From positions 1 to 13,281 of the forward strand of contig RBNI01004909.1 in NCBI GenBank assembly GCA_003990745.1: 13,281 bases of DNA, written 5' to 3'. Origin of the DNA: Jimgerdemannia flammicorona. Taxonomy: Eukaryota; Mucoromycota; Endogonomycetes; Endogonales; Endogonaceae. Shown in pieces: positions 1 through 7,509 of the stretch. A model generated the notes under the pieces. That model was not told where the DNA came from and searched no databases. It was given only the letters and a program-made list of their open reading frames with translations. Positions within the stretch are counted from its first letter, which is position 1; each line of letters starts with the position of its first letter. Position numbers and translations under genes: made by a program.

Positions 1-72
1 AAAAGAGGGGTTTATAGTGGGGTGAGGAAGCATCTTGAAGCGGAATTGGATTGTAAACTGCTGCTACCAAGT
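1..72 (-). other. Leader and probable primer-binding site of a minus-strand LTR retrotransposon that continues off the left edge
   Basis: Read on the minus strand, the long LTR ends in CTCTTACA. Two bases later comes TGGTAGCAGC (minus strand, positions 69 to 60). Its first seven bases equal the start of the known Ty1 primer-binding site TGGTAGCGCC, which pairs with the 3' end of initiator methionine tRNA. A TGG-led site just inside a TG...CA LTR marks a 5' LTR followed by internal sequence. This explains why the flanks of the 73-2139 LTR show no matching 5-bp target duplication: its partner would lie off-window beyond the 3' LTR. The primer tRNA identity is inferred. No coding sequence is recognised here. 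Confidence 0.6.
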
Positions 73-316
73 TGTAAGAGGGTTGCTTTTTAGGGTAACC
101 ATTACGTAGTTCTGAAAGGGTTTTCTGGAAGTTCTGGATATTCTGAAAGATCATTTTCTTATGGTTAAGATCAATTTCATATGGAGTACGTCCTCTACAC
201 TTATTTATTTCAAGATCGGGTTGACATCTCAACCAAAGTCCTTTTTTGGACTAGTTCTGGATGTTCAGGATTTTCCATATTTCAAGAAGTTCGAGAAACT
301 AAGACCAGCTTAGTTG

Positions 317-348
317 AATTGGCGTATTGCTGCAGACAATACCCAATT
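317..348 (-). repeat. U5 hairpin with 12-bp arms
   Basis: AATTGGCGTATTG at 317-329 and CAATACCCAATT at 337-348 form 12 paired bases with one bulge around a 7-base CTGCAGA loop. The inner LTR keeps the pairing at 9949-9980. In the outer LTR (about 11096-11127) it is largely eroded. It may be a leader RNA structure; its role is unknown. Confidence 0.5.
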
Positions 349-430
349 AGGAAATTTTGTGACAGGGTTAGGAGTAGGACCTAATGGGGAGTGGATTTAC
401 TTAAGAGTGGTTTGTGGGTTATTAAATAGA

Positions 431-436
431 TTTATT
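431..436 (-). terminator. LTR polyadenylation signal (AATAAA)
   Basis: AATAAA on the minus strand, about 123 bp downstream of the TATA box. It is conserved at the matching place in the other copies (9861-9866 and 11009-11014). The order TATA then AATAAA within one terminal repeat is that expected for R and U5 of an LTR. Confidence 0.5.
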
Positions 437-558
437 CGCTATTCATGATATTGCTATGCTAGGAGTAGTTGCATAAAGGGATATTGTAGAGAAGTGCTCA
501 GGAGTTGTATTCGGATTGTTCAGATCAAGTCTGAGATTCTGAGGTCTGGGGGAGGGGG

Positions 559-566
559 TATTTATA
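559..566 (-). promoter_or_regulatory. LTR TATA box (TATAAATA)
   Basis: TATAAATA followed by a C-rich run on the minus strand, about 190 bp past the end of the U3 reading frame. It is kept in both other copies, at 9738-9745 and 10884-10891, although those are heavily mutated elsewhere. It marks the U3/R boundary zone. Confidence 0.6.
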
Positions 567-616
567 CTAATGAGGGGCTATCTGGACTATGCTAGATATG
601 GATGTAGTACTAAGTG

Positions 617-721
617 CTTTACTGAGTCAGAATGTAGTCACGTAGTACAAGAGTGATCTGATATGTCAAGAGATTGTCTGACTGCTGAGTCAGTTCACAG
701 TCACGTTGTACAAGGCTAATC
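617..721 (-). repeat. 63-bp-spaced imperfect tandem repeat in U3, each unit with TGACTCAG and TTGTAC-ACGTGAC
   Basis: Two units lie between the reading-frame stop and the TATA box. On the plus strand each contains TGAGTCAG (623-630 and 686-693), then GTCACGT and GTACAAG, then a GATC or AATC end. The spacing between units is 63 bp. TGA(C/G)TCA is the Gcn4/AP-1 type bZIP heptamer, so this is a plausible U3 enhancer block. That function is inferred from the motif only. Confidence 0.5.
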
Positions 722-755
722 TAACTATACTATGACTGTTAAACTATTTATAGGT

Positions 756-1931
756 TTAGATGCTGTCTGGGTAGTCTTTGATGACATCACCATCGATGAT
801 ATCATCTCTAGTGAAGTAGTCGTCTAGGAAGAGTGGTTCATGGATTACTTCTCCTTGTTGGCTAAGGTAATAATACATTGGAACTTCATCTCCATCCCAC
901 AGGATAGCATTGTCTGTATCATATGCTGGATAAGGTGTTGGTGGGTAAAGAGGGGATGCATTGTTTTTGCTTTCATCAGATTCACTATCTGTGTACCTTC
1001 TATAGATTATAGCACTATGAGTCATGGGGTTGTAATAAGCTGGTAGCTGTGGTTCATGTCACTCGTACTCAGGTGGTAGAGTTGTTGGTTCAACTTCGAG
1101 GGTTGTCTGAAGGTACAGGTTGTGTTCTCTGGTCTCTTCATTGTAGTTGAAGTAATTGGGGGTAAATGCAGGTTGGTATTCATACCAGTGGTCATTATCC
1201 CAATAAGTCTCATATGTGGTTATGAACTGTTGTAAGTTCATTGGCAAGGTTGGCAGTGTGATCAGGGTTGGTAGAGATCCTTGGCTTGAGGTCATGTCGG
1301 CATCAGAGGGATCATTGTCTTCTGCTTCGTCTTCATTGAAGTTGATTATATCATAGATATCCTTCATGGTGTATCCAACTTGGGGCATTTGTAGGATATG
1401 GTCATCAGGGTGTGGGAAGGTTCTGTCTGTGGTTTCAACATACTCGAGATACTTGTGGTTGAGTTCTTGTATCATGTCATTGATTTGGCCATAGGATAGG
1501 ACAGCAACCATTTCACTAGTAGTAACTCGGAGACAGGGAATAAAGGTGCTGTACTCATAAAAGAGTTCTTGGTGTTTGTGGGCAATGAGCTTCTGGTGTT
1601 GAGACATCTGGGTAATGTCTGTATCATAGTGGTGTTCAACCATATCTTCCAGGAGGCAGCCGATCTGGTAGTAGCTTGAGATTTGTCCGATCCGATGGGC
1701 CTCATTAAGCATGTTCAGGGCATTCTATTGGGCTTTCATGAAGTAGAGGGGTGCTAGGCTATGGATATTTATAAGGGGTAGAGGGGGTGTGGCTTGGTTG
1801 ATAATGGTATTCCAAATGTCAGCACAGATGCAGTTGTAGATCTCGGTGGTTATATTTGTGTGTTTGGAAGTTGTAGTTGTTATTTGTTTTGGTTCTGCTT
1901 CGACGCATCTCTGGGCTCAGTATATATGCAT
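756..1931 (-). pseudogene. Reading frame inside the LTR U3, about 391 codons, unknown acidic protein, three in-frame stops
   Basis: I do not recognise the family. One minus-strand frame runs from an ATG at 1931 to a TAA at 756-758. It is broken only by TGA at 1917-1919 (codon 5), TAG at 1725-1727 (codon 69) and TGA at 1059-1061 (codon 291), with no frameshift. The homologous copy at 8007-10693 supports two of these as recent mutations. Codon 5 is TGA here but CAA there, pointing to an ancestral CGA; codon 69 is TAG here and TGG there. Visible features are a Tyr/His/Leu-rich N-terminal half, an acidic run near residues 200-212 (EDEAEDNDPSDAD), a second acidic patch (SESDES) and a Pro/Tyr-rich stretch (PPTPYP) before an acidic C-terminus ending KDYPDSI. 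No signal peptide, membrane span, zinc finger or polymerase motif is visible. It lies upstream of the LTR TATA box, so as an LTR passenger it would be transcribed as the 3' end of genomic RNA, comparable in position to MMTV sag. Confidence 0.6.
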
Positions 1932-1970
1932 TTGTTCTTGATTGGTAAGATTCTGTTTGTATGAATCTTG

Positions 1971-2032
1971 TATTCTGTGACTTCATATTGACTCAGCTTT
2001 GTGTGCTGTGACTTCTGTTTGACTCAGCTTCG
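1971..2032 (-). repeat. 31-bp tandem duplication near the 5' end of U3, with TGACTCA in each unit
   Basis: Units 1971-2001 and 2002-2032 match at about 24 of 31 positions. Each carries CTGTGACTTC and TGACTCAGCTT (heptamers at 1989-1995 and 2020-2026). The outer solo LTR has the same pair on the plus strand, with TGAGTCA at 7912-7918 and 7943-7949. These heptamers are in inverted orientation to the pair near the TATA box. Confidence 0.55.
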
Positions 2033-2139
2033 TGATCACACAGGTGATTTCCAGATTTATTCAGAGGTCGTGTATGAGTTCAGTGGCTTATTAAGAGGGT
2101 GATGTGCAATTTCTGTGGCTTGGAGGTTATGCACTTACA

Positions 2140-2918
2140 CTACTCAAGCTAGATACTTTTGATAGCCATCAAGGAGAGCTATCTATAGATATATAAACCT
2201 TCTAGTTGGACCAATACTTTGAGCTCACAAGAATGAAAGAAGACATACAAGTCTAATTTGCCACCACACTTCTCTAAGAAAATGCAGCCATCTGATAGTA
2301 CAATCATATTATAGTTATATCTGTATACTTATACATACAAATCAGAGACTGGAAAGCTTTCAAGAGAGCCCTTTATAAGAGTTCAAGCCTGCTAATACCA
2401 CTAAACTAGCCAGAGACAAGCTAGTGAACATCAAGCAACTCAAGTCTATACAAAGCTATAATATATAATTCTTGTCAATCCTACTCAAGCTATTAGTGAT
2501 ATCTAAGGATGAAAAGATAGACTACTATGTCTGAGACCTGAAAGGAAATACATGAGTTAAGATTGAGCTAGAAGAACCCAAAAACCTTAATGAAGCTATA
2601 AGAATTACCAATAGGTTTGATATCATTATCTTTGGTAACCACTTTGAACCAGAATATTACAAGAAGAACTACTTTGAGAACTGCCACAAGAACTAACCAA
2701 AGACAGTTGGCTCAGTACCAATAGACCTAGACACTATGAATAAAAAGAACACTAAGCTTACCCCTGAAGAAAAGTACTGCTTAAAGAAATCTGGAGCCTG
2801 TTTCTTCTATCACCAAATAGGACATATTGCAATCAAATGTCCTAAGAAGACTAGCAAACCCTCAAGACCAGTCACCATGTTGTCCAAGGACATATCTGTC
2901 AACCCTACTACTAGTTAA
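2140..2918 (+). pseudogene. gag: Gag remnant with a CCHC zinc knuckle, N-terminus missing
   Basis: Structural capsid/nucleocapsid protein of the chromovirus. The frame is open from the first base after the inserted LTR (KLDTFD, then LDQYFE near 2206-2220), which is the start of the conserved Gag core. The core continues with DWKAFKRALYK (2347-2379) and shifts frame near 2378, where one A seems to be missing. It then resumes with EFKPAN, ARDKL and DYYV. The zinc knuckle lies at 2799-2840: Cys 2799, Tyr 2808 where the second Cys belongs, His 2823, Cys 2838. TGY to TAY is a single G to A change that would break zinc binding. Several stops sit inside. The stop at 2916-2918 is probably mutational, since the same frame continues into the dUTPase. 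Confidence 0.85.
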
Positions 2919-2975
2919 TCCAAGCTCAAGATTAAGAAGCTTCATCCAAAGACCCAGGTCCCTTAATATCAAACA

Positions 2976-3335
2976 GAAGGAGCCATTGGTCTTAACCTAC
3001 ACTCAGTCAAACAAGTCACTATTCTAGTCAAGGGCTATACTCTGGTTTCTACTGAAATTGCAGTTCAATGTCCTGAAGGACATTATATCAGAATTATACT
3101 ATGATCAGAACTCAGTATCAAATATCATTTAGATATAGGTACTGGTGTCATTGACTCAGACTTTTGAGGATAAGTTCAAGTTCTACTTATCAACCAGAAG
3201 AATCAAGACTATACAGTCAAGAAAGGAGACTGAGTCACACAAATGATTCTAGAAAAAGTCAGTCAACTCAAGATTACAGAAGTCCAAGAACTCTCTGAGA
3301 CCAAATAAGATCAAAAAGATTTTGGTAGTACTGAT
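2976..3335 (+). pseudogene. dUTPase domain between Gag and protease
   Basis: Trimeric dUTPases convert dUTP to dUMP and pyrophosphate, keeping uracil out of newly made DNA. In frame 3, the frame of both the gag knuckle and the protease, the family motifs appear in order. GAIGLNLHS (from 2979) stands for motif 1 AxGxDL. PEGHYIRI, then a TGA-interrupted SELSIK, stands for motif 2 PRSGLA. GTGVIDSDF (about 3138-3164), with the expected Asp at 3153-3155, followed by TGA and G, is motif 3 GVIDxDYRG. KKGD-stop-VTQMILEKV is motif 4 GDRIAQLI. DFGSTD (3318-3335) is motif 5 GFGSTG. Stops fall where the family has Arg, as CGA to TGA would give. The domain is about 120 residues, close to the usual core. 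From memory, dUTPase-bearing Gypsy elements have been reported in basidiomycetes; I have not checked this. Confidence 0.85.
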
Positions 3336-3368
3336 CAAGCAGTAAGTCTTAGTGAAAGTTGAGCTTAA

Positions 3369-3720
3369 GCTATACTTATTTTCAAAGGCCTAGTCAAAGG
3401 AAAAGTAGTTCAAGTACTCATAGACAGTGGAGTTGCAGAGAACTTCATCAATCAGAATCTCATTGAAAGCCTCAAGATTCTTACCAAGCCTGCACCCAAG
3501 AACAATAGTATAGTTACTACAGATAGTACTCTGCACTCCATTAAGTCAATTACTGCCAAACTATCCATCAAGATCCAGAAATATTGGGAATGAGTAAACT
3601 TCAAGATTGTACCACTAGGAGATCATGACCTGATCTTAGGAAAACCCTGACTTATGAAACACAATCCAGATATCAATTGGTGCAAGAATGAAGTCACTCT
3701 ACTTCAAGATAGAGCCAATA
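3369..3720 (+). pseudogene. pol: Retropepsin-like aspartic protease
   Basis: Cleaves the Gag-Pol polyprotein. The active-site motif is LIDSGVAENFIN, with the catalytic Asp at 3423-3425; the family usually has DSGA or DSGT. The flap and C-terminal parts follow, ending in the hydrophobic DLILGKP, then a TGA where Trp is usual, then LMKHNPDINW (3654-3683). This is the standard GxxWLxxxxPxIdW end of Gypsy proteases. The domain is in frame with the upstream dUTPase and the downstream reverse transcriptase, so a single Gag-Pol frame is likely. In-frame TAG, TGA and other stops show it is inactive. Confidence 0.88.
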
Positions 3721-3899
3721 TTACTATCAAGATAGACAAGACCACAAGTAAGACCCAGATTGCAACACTGTCAGCTATACAGTATAAAAGAGTACTTAAG
3801 AAGACAATGCATGCCTTTATTGTAATAGTCTATCCCAAGAAACAAGACAAGAGACTATCAGTCAATGAAAGTATCAAGTTACTGCTAGAAGAATTCAAG

Positions 3900-5270
3900 G
3901 ATATCTTTCCAGATAAGCTATCTGGTCTACCACCTACATGAGAAGTTGATCATGAAATCAAACTAACTCCAAGAGCTATACCACCCAAAAAATATATATA
4001 CTGTATGTCACTACTTAAAATTGAAGCAGTCAAGAAGAAACTAGAAGAACTACTTATATGAGGAGCCATTCAGCCAAGCAAATCTCCTTATGGCTCACCA
4101 GTCTTATTTGTTAAGAAGAAGGATGATACTCTGTAAATGTGCATAGACTACTATATACTCAACAAACTCACTGTCAAGAACTACTATCTGCTACTCTTGA
4201 TTGATCAAATCTTTGATGCTCTCAAGAATGCCAAGTACTTCACTAAGTTGGACCTCATGTCAGAATACCACCAGATTTGAATCAAGCCAGAAGATATTCT
4301 CAAGACTGCATTCATGATCCTTTTTAGACTCTACAAATTCCTGATCTTAGTATTTGGTCTCACTAATGTACCTGCCATATTTCAGACTCTGATGAACAAG
4401 ATATTCAAGGACTAACTATTTATTTTTCTGTTGGTATATCTTGATGACATTCTGATCTTTAGTGCAACTAAAGAAGAACACCTCAAATACATTCAAATAG
4501 TTGTGGAGATCCTGCAAAAATATAAGCTTTATACTAAGCTCAAGAAGTGTGAATTCTTCAAGGAATAAGTTGAATACTTTGGCCATATTATCTCTGTACA
4601 AGAAATTTAAGTAGACCTACACAAGATAGAAGCAATTGAAGAATGGTCTATTCTGTCAAACCTCACAGAACTCTGATCCTTTTTTGGTCTAGCTGGCTAC
4701 TATCACTACTTTGTCAGAAACTTCTCTGACATTACTGAGCCACTGACTAATCTCATGAGGAAGGCCCCACACTCAGACCACTATATATCATATATCTGGG
4801 ATCTCTTCTGTTAACAAGCCTTTTAAGAACTTAAAAACCACCTGATCTATACTTCAGTTCTACACAATACAGATTAAGACCTAAAATTCATAGTCACTAC
4901 TGATGTGTCGAATTTTGCCATTAGAGCAGTCCTGTCACAAGATGATGACAAAGGACATTGTCCTATTGCTTTTGAGTCTCATAAGTTGGTCCTAGCTGAA
5001 CAAAAGCTAGCCACTCACAAGAAGGAACTACTAGTAATAATACATGCACTAGACCACTGGTGATGCTATCTAGAAGATGTTGAGTTTGATGTCATTACTG
5101 ATTATCAATTCCTCAAATACATCAACACCCAATCTACTCTATCATTTCTATAAGCCAAGTAGAGCCTCAAGCTTTAAACCTTTAATCCAATAATTATCTA
5201 CAAGACTGGCAAGATACTTATAGTACCAGATACCTTATCAAGATGCCTAGACCTTGTCACAATTATACAG
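3900..5270 (+). pseudogene. pol: Reverse transcriptase and RNase H
   Basis: Copies element RNA into DNA and degrades the RNA strand. The connection piece LSGLPPT-stop-EVDHEI starts near 3918. The RT fingers follow with GAIQPSKSPYGSPVLFVKKK (about 4054-4113), then CIDYYILNKLTVKN, FTKLDL, and [18 protein letters not shown]. The catalytic box YLDDILIF is intact at 4437-4460, with Asp 4443 and 4446. The FFGLAGYYHYFV piece near 4681 leads to RNase H: TTDVSNFAIRAVLSQ (Asp 4902), KKELLVIIHALDHW (Glu 5025), and TDYQFLKYI (Asp 5100, Tyr where His is usual). Several Arg-to-Tyr replacements (CGY to TAY) show both bases of a CpG mutated. Many stops interrupt the frame. A frameshift near 5400 separates this block from integrase. 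Confidence 0.92.
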
Positions 5271-5404
5271 ATCACCTTGATATTAGAATTTCTAGACCAA
5301 ATTAGGTAAGCTTATAAAGAAGACACAGTTGCCACTAGAGTTTTCTTGAATGAGCTCAAGGATATATATGTATACTGTCAAGAACAATATGATCTATCAT
5401 TAAG

Positions 5405-6525
5405 ATCAAGTCTACCTATCTGAAAACATAAACCTATGCTACAAGGTTTTGCAAGAACACTATGACTCCCCTCTTACCAGTTACCTAGGAATTGAGAAAA
5501 CTATTAAGAACATTCAACACTACTACTATTGGCCAAGTATGATCAAGGAAATTAAGAACTATATTGCCAGTTGTGATCTATGTCAGTACAACAAGTCTAC
5601 CAACCAAGTACCAGCCAGTTTACTACAACTACTGCTAATTTCCACCAAGAAATTTAAGTAAGTTACCATGGACTTTATAACTTAACTACCATAAACTCAG
5701 TCTGATGCTGATACTATTATTATATTCATTGACTGCCTGACCAAGACTATGGTTGCCAAATGAACTACTACCAATGCTACTGCATCTGAGATTACAAGAA
5801 TCTTCTTCAAGTCTATCTTCTATTACTATAGCCTACCATAAGTAATTATCAGTGATTGTGACCCCAAGTTCACCAGTCACTTCTAGCAAACTCTCTTTAA
5901 GACTCTGGGAACCCAATTAGCTATGTCTACTACCTTTTATCTACAAACTAATGTACAAACCAAGTGCATGAACAGAACTCTAGAACAAATACTTAAAAAC
6001 TATATTTCTTATGAGCAAGATGATTGGAACCACTATCTGACTTATGTGGAGTTTACATACAACAATACCATCCAATCATCTACTGGTCTTTCCCCTTTCT
6101 GGTTACTCCACAGTTAAGATCCCAAGACCTCTACAAGTCTATTCTCTTTCAAGAAAAGCAGTCAAATATAAGTCTCAACTACCAAGAACCTTACAGACAA
6201 AATGGATGAACTACTCAAGATTGCTATTGTAAATCTTCAGAAGGCTCAACAGCATCAAGCCAAGTATACTGATAAGAAATATTGTGATATCACTTATACT
6301 GTTGGAGATCAAGTCCTACTGTTTACTGAGAACCTCAAGATATAATCTCAAGTCAACTGCCCTTCAAATAAGTTCCAATCTAAGTATATTGGACCTTTTG
6401 AGATCACTGAACAAGTCTCTGCATCCTCCTATTACCTTGAGCTATCTGAAATCATGAGAGTATACCCAGTCTTTTGTATATTACACCTCAAGACCTGGAA
6501 CCAGTCACTACTCTACTCTGGTTGA
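5405..6525 (+). pseudogene. pol: Integrase with zinc-binding, catalytic and GPY/F modules; catalytic Glu replaced by Lys
   Basis: Joins element DNA to the host chromosome. The zinc-binding region runs from EHYDSP (5452) through YYYWPSMIKEI to CDLCQ (Cys 5572 and 5581); the second His of HHCC reads Tyr. In the DDE core the first Asp is at 5671 (TMDFIT) and the second at 5854 (ISDCDPKF). The third acidic position, in QTKCMNRTLEQ, is Lys at 5962-5964. The spacing to the second Asp is 36 codons, so this is the DD35E glutamate changed by a GAR to AAR transition. The GPY/F module follows with VGDQVLLF and YIGPFEI (6385-6405). The domain shares frame 1 throughout, with scattered stops. Confidence 0.9.
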
Positions 6526-6543
6526 ATTCCTAAGCTTTCTACT

Positions 6544-7050
6544 TCTGTGATTATTGAAGATCATATCAAGTATGAAGCTGAGAAAATCCTCGACAAATGA
6601 ATCTACTACTGTCATCCTGAATATCTAGTCAAGTAGATGGGTTACTCTGAATATGATACTACCTGGGAACCACTGGTCAACCTTAAGAACTCTCAAGATC
6701 TAGTTCAAGACTTCAAGGCAAAATGTATTATCCAATCCCTATAGTGACTTCTTTGGATTGTTGACAATCTACAGCAATGACCAGTATCTTATATATTGGA
6801 AGTTTACTTTGGGATCCCAGAACCAGCAAAATATTTAATAAATAAGAAGTCTACTGAAATGAAGCTACTAGCTGGGTTTGAACCCCTCCTAGTTAGTTAG
6901 TCTGATAATAAGCCCTCTGCCCTATATAAGGATGGTCAATCCCCACCAATGTGCTAATATAAGTTTGAGAAATTTTGGTTAAGTATATCTAGTCTTGTAT
7001 TATCTAAGAACTTAATGAGGATATTGGTTCTTAAGGAGAGAGGGATATAA
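6544..7050 (+). pseudogene. pol: Chromodomain and C-terminal Pol tail
   Basis: Chromodomains at the integrase end of chromoviruses bind methylated histone H3 and steer insertion toward heterochromatin. KYEAEKILDK, then TGA, then CHPEYLVK (near 6615-6633), TAG where the usual Trp of the aromatic cage belongs (6634-6636), MGYSEYDTTWEPLVNLKNS show the domain. After it the same frame continues for about 110 codons with a few stops. It passes a piece reading ALYKDGQSPPMC (6922-6957) and reaches a TAA at 7048-7050, just inside the 3' LTR. This tail has no function I recognise, but part of it resembles a segment in the LTR at 8729-10223. Confidence 0.82.
7033..7045 (+). promoter_or_regulatory. Polypurine tract of the chromovirus
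   Basis: AAGGAGAGAGGGA is an all-purine run ending exactly where the 3' LTR begins (TATAAC at 7046, from TGTAAC by G to A). It is the expected primer for plus-strand DNA synthesis. Confidence 0.75.
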
Positions 7051-7509
7051 CAATTTCACAGTCATATTTAGTCTTAGTATATTTTCATATCTTTTAGTTA
7101 GTCTTTTATTATCATTTATTAAATATTCTACTATGTTCTGCCACCTTCTATTTGCTTAGAAACCTTCTTTCAGTGCCCAGATACTACTAGAACATTCTTG
7201 TCTTTTCTTGGTACCAAGTATCTTATCTTAGCTAGTTATAGAACCTTTTGGAACATTGTAAAATAGTATTAGTCAGCTTTACTGAGAACTTATTTCTTGG
7301 CATTTCTCTTTCTTTCCAAGATTCTTCTGGATCTTTCTTTCAGATTATGTATAAATATCCTTATTCTCTGCCTAAATAAAGCTCAGAATATTTTCTCTCA
7401 GAAATCCTTCAAGAATACTTGAACCTTTAAGTATCTCTTTGAGCTACTTTAGGCCAACTAGAACTTCCAGATTTAGCCACTTCCTCTTAAAGAAACTAGA
7501 ACTATTACA
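7046..7509 (+). mobile_element. 3' LTR of the chromovirus, 464 bp
   Basis: It starts TATAACAATTTC after the polypurine tract and ends ATTACA at 7509, consistent with mutated TGTAAC...GTTACA ends. TATAAATA lies at 7350-7357 and AATAAA at 7375-7380, so U3 is about 300 bp, R short and U5 about 130 bp. AGGGT at 7510-7514 would be the right target duplication; its partner is off-window. U3 also holds a 12-base palindrome CTTGGTACCAAG (7207-7218). No matching 5' LTR is present in the window. Confidence 0.75.
7350..7357 (+). promoter_or_regulatory. TATA box of the chromovirus LTR
   Basis: TATAAATA, 18 bases ahead of the AATAAA at 7375-7380, inside the 3' LTR. Confidence 0.5.

Larger units (their letters stand above)
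73..2139 (-). mobile_element. Very long (2.07 kb) LTR of an LTR retrotransposon, probably the 5' LTR, with a U3-encoded reading frame
   Basis: On the minus strand the unit begins TGTAAG at 2139 and ends CTTACA at 73, giving the TG...CA ends and short terminal inverted repeat typical of an LTR. The same unit, with the same two end points, recurs at 7830-11370 (split by an insertion) and, in variant form, at 8729-10223. Those copies are flanked by 5-bp duplications, as expected of retroviral-type integration. The internal order is also that of an LTR: a long U3 holding an open reading frame, then TATAAATA, then AATAAA 123 bp later, then a roughly 360-bp U5. This copy keeps about 25 CpG, far more than its surroundings, so it is probably the youngest insertion. 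It interrupts the gag frame of the chromovirus to its right. A DNA transposon was considered and rejected. Confidence 0.72.
2140..7509 (+). mobile_element. Decayed Ty3/Gypsy chromovirus carrying a dUTPase, 5' end cut off by the long-LTR insertion
   Basis: Gag, dUTPase, aspartic protease, reverse transcriptase, RNase H, integrase and chromodomain follow in that order, then a polypurine tract and a 3' LTR. Integrase after RNase H, with a terminal chromodomain, places it among chromoviruses. Most of the coding sequence stays in one frame, with apparent single-base shifts near 2378 and 5400. It is riddled with TGA, TAA and TAG at places where the family has Trp, Arg or Gln, so it is dead. No 5' LTR is seen: similarity starts inside gag at 2140, right at the end of the minus-strand LTR. 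The missing part should lie beyond the left edge, past the inserted element. Only two CpG were seen in 5.4 kb. Confidence 0.9.

Noticed and set aside
181..384. 67-codon plus-strand open frame
   Set aside because: It lies antisense in U5 of the minus-strand LTR, is not kept in other copies, and has no recognisable content.
840..1705. Other-frame open stretches over the U3 gene (840-1046 plus, 1022-1213 and 1472-1705 minus)
   Set aside because: They are shadows of the 756-1931 minus frame, whose protein is shared with the second copy.
73..2139. TGTAAG...CTTACA unit as a DNA transposon or Helitron
   Set aside because: The terminal repeat is only about 6 bp, the duplications of related copies are 5 bp, ends are TG...CA, and a TATA/AATAAA order is present. 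These fit an LTR. There is no Helitron TC...CTRR pair with a hairpin near the end.
64..2148. CTACCAAG and CTACTCAAG as an 8-9 bp target duplication of the minus-strand LTR
   Set aside because: It needs an indel to align and disagrees with the 5-bp duplications of the other copies. The left side is better read as a primer-binding site.
4416..4601. 61-codon minus-strand frame
   Set aside because: It is antisense to the reverse transcriptase catalytic region, which is clearly coding on the plus strand.
6024..6232. Plus-strand frames at 6024-6209 and 6044-6232
   Set aside because: They are off-frame readings of the integrase.
2140..7050. Non-standard genetic code (TGA or TAG as sense)
   Set aside because: All three stop codons occur, at positions where the families have Trp, Arg or Gln, and together with frameshifts and lost catalytic residues. 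Mutation explains them.
7150..7340. Heat-shock-like GAA/TTC units in the chromovirus U3
   Set aside because: Several GAAC and TTC units occur, but without the regular 5-base alternation of a real element; expected often in such sequence.
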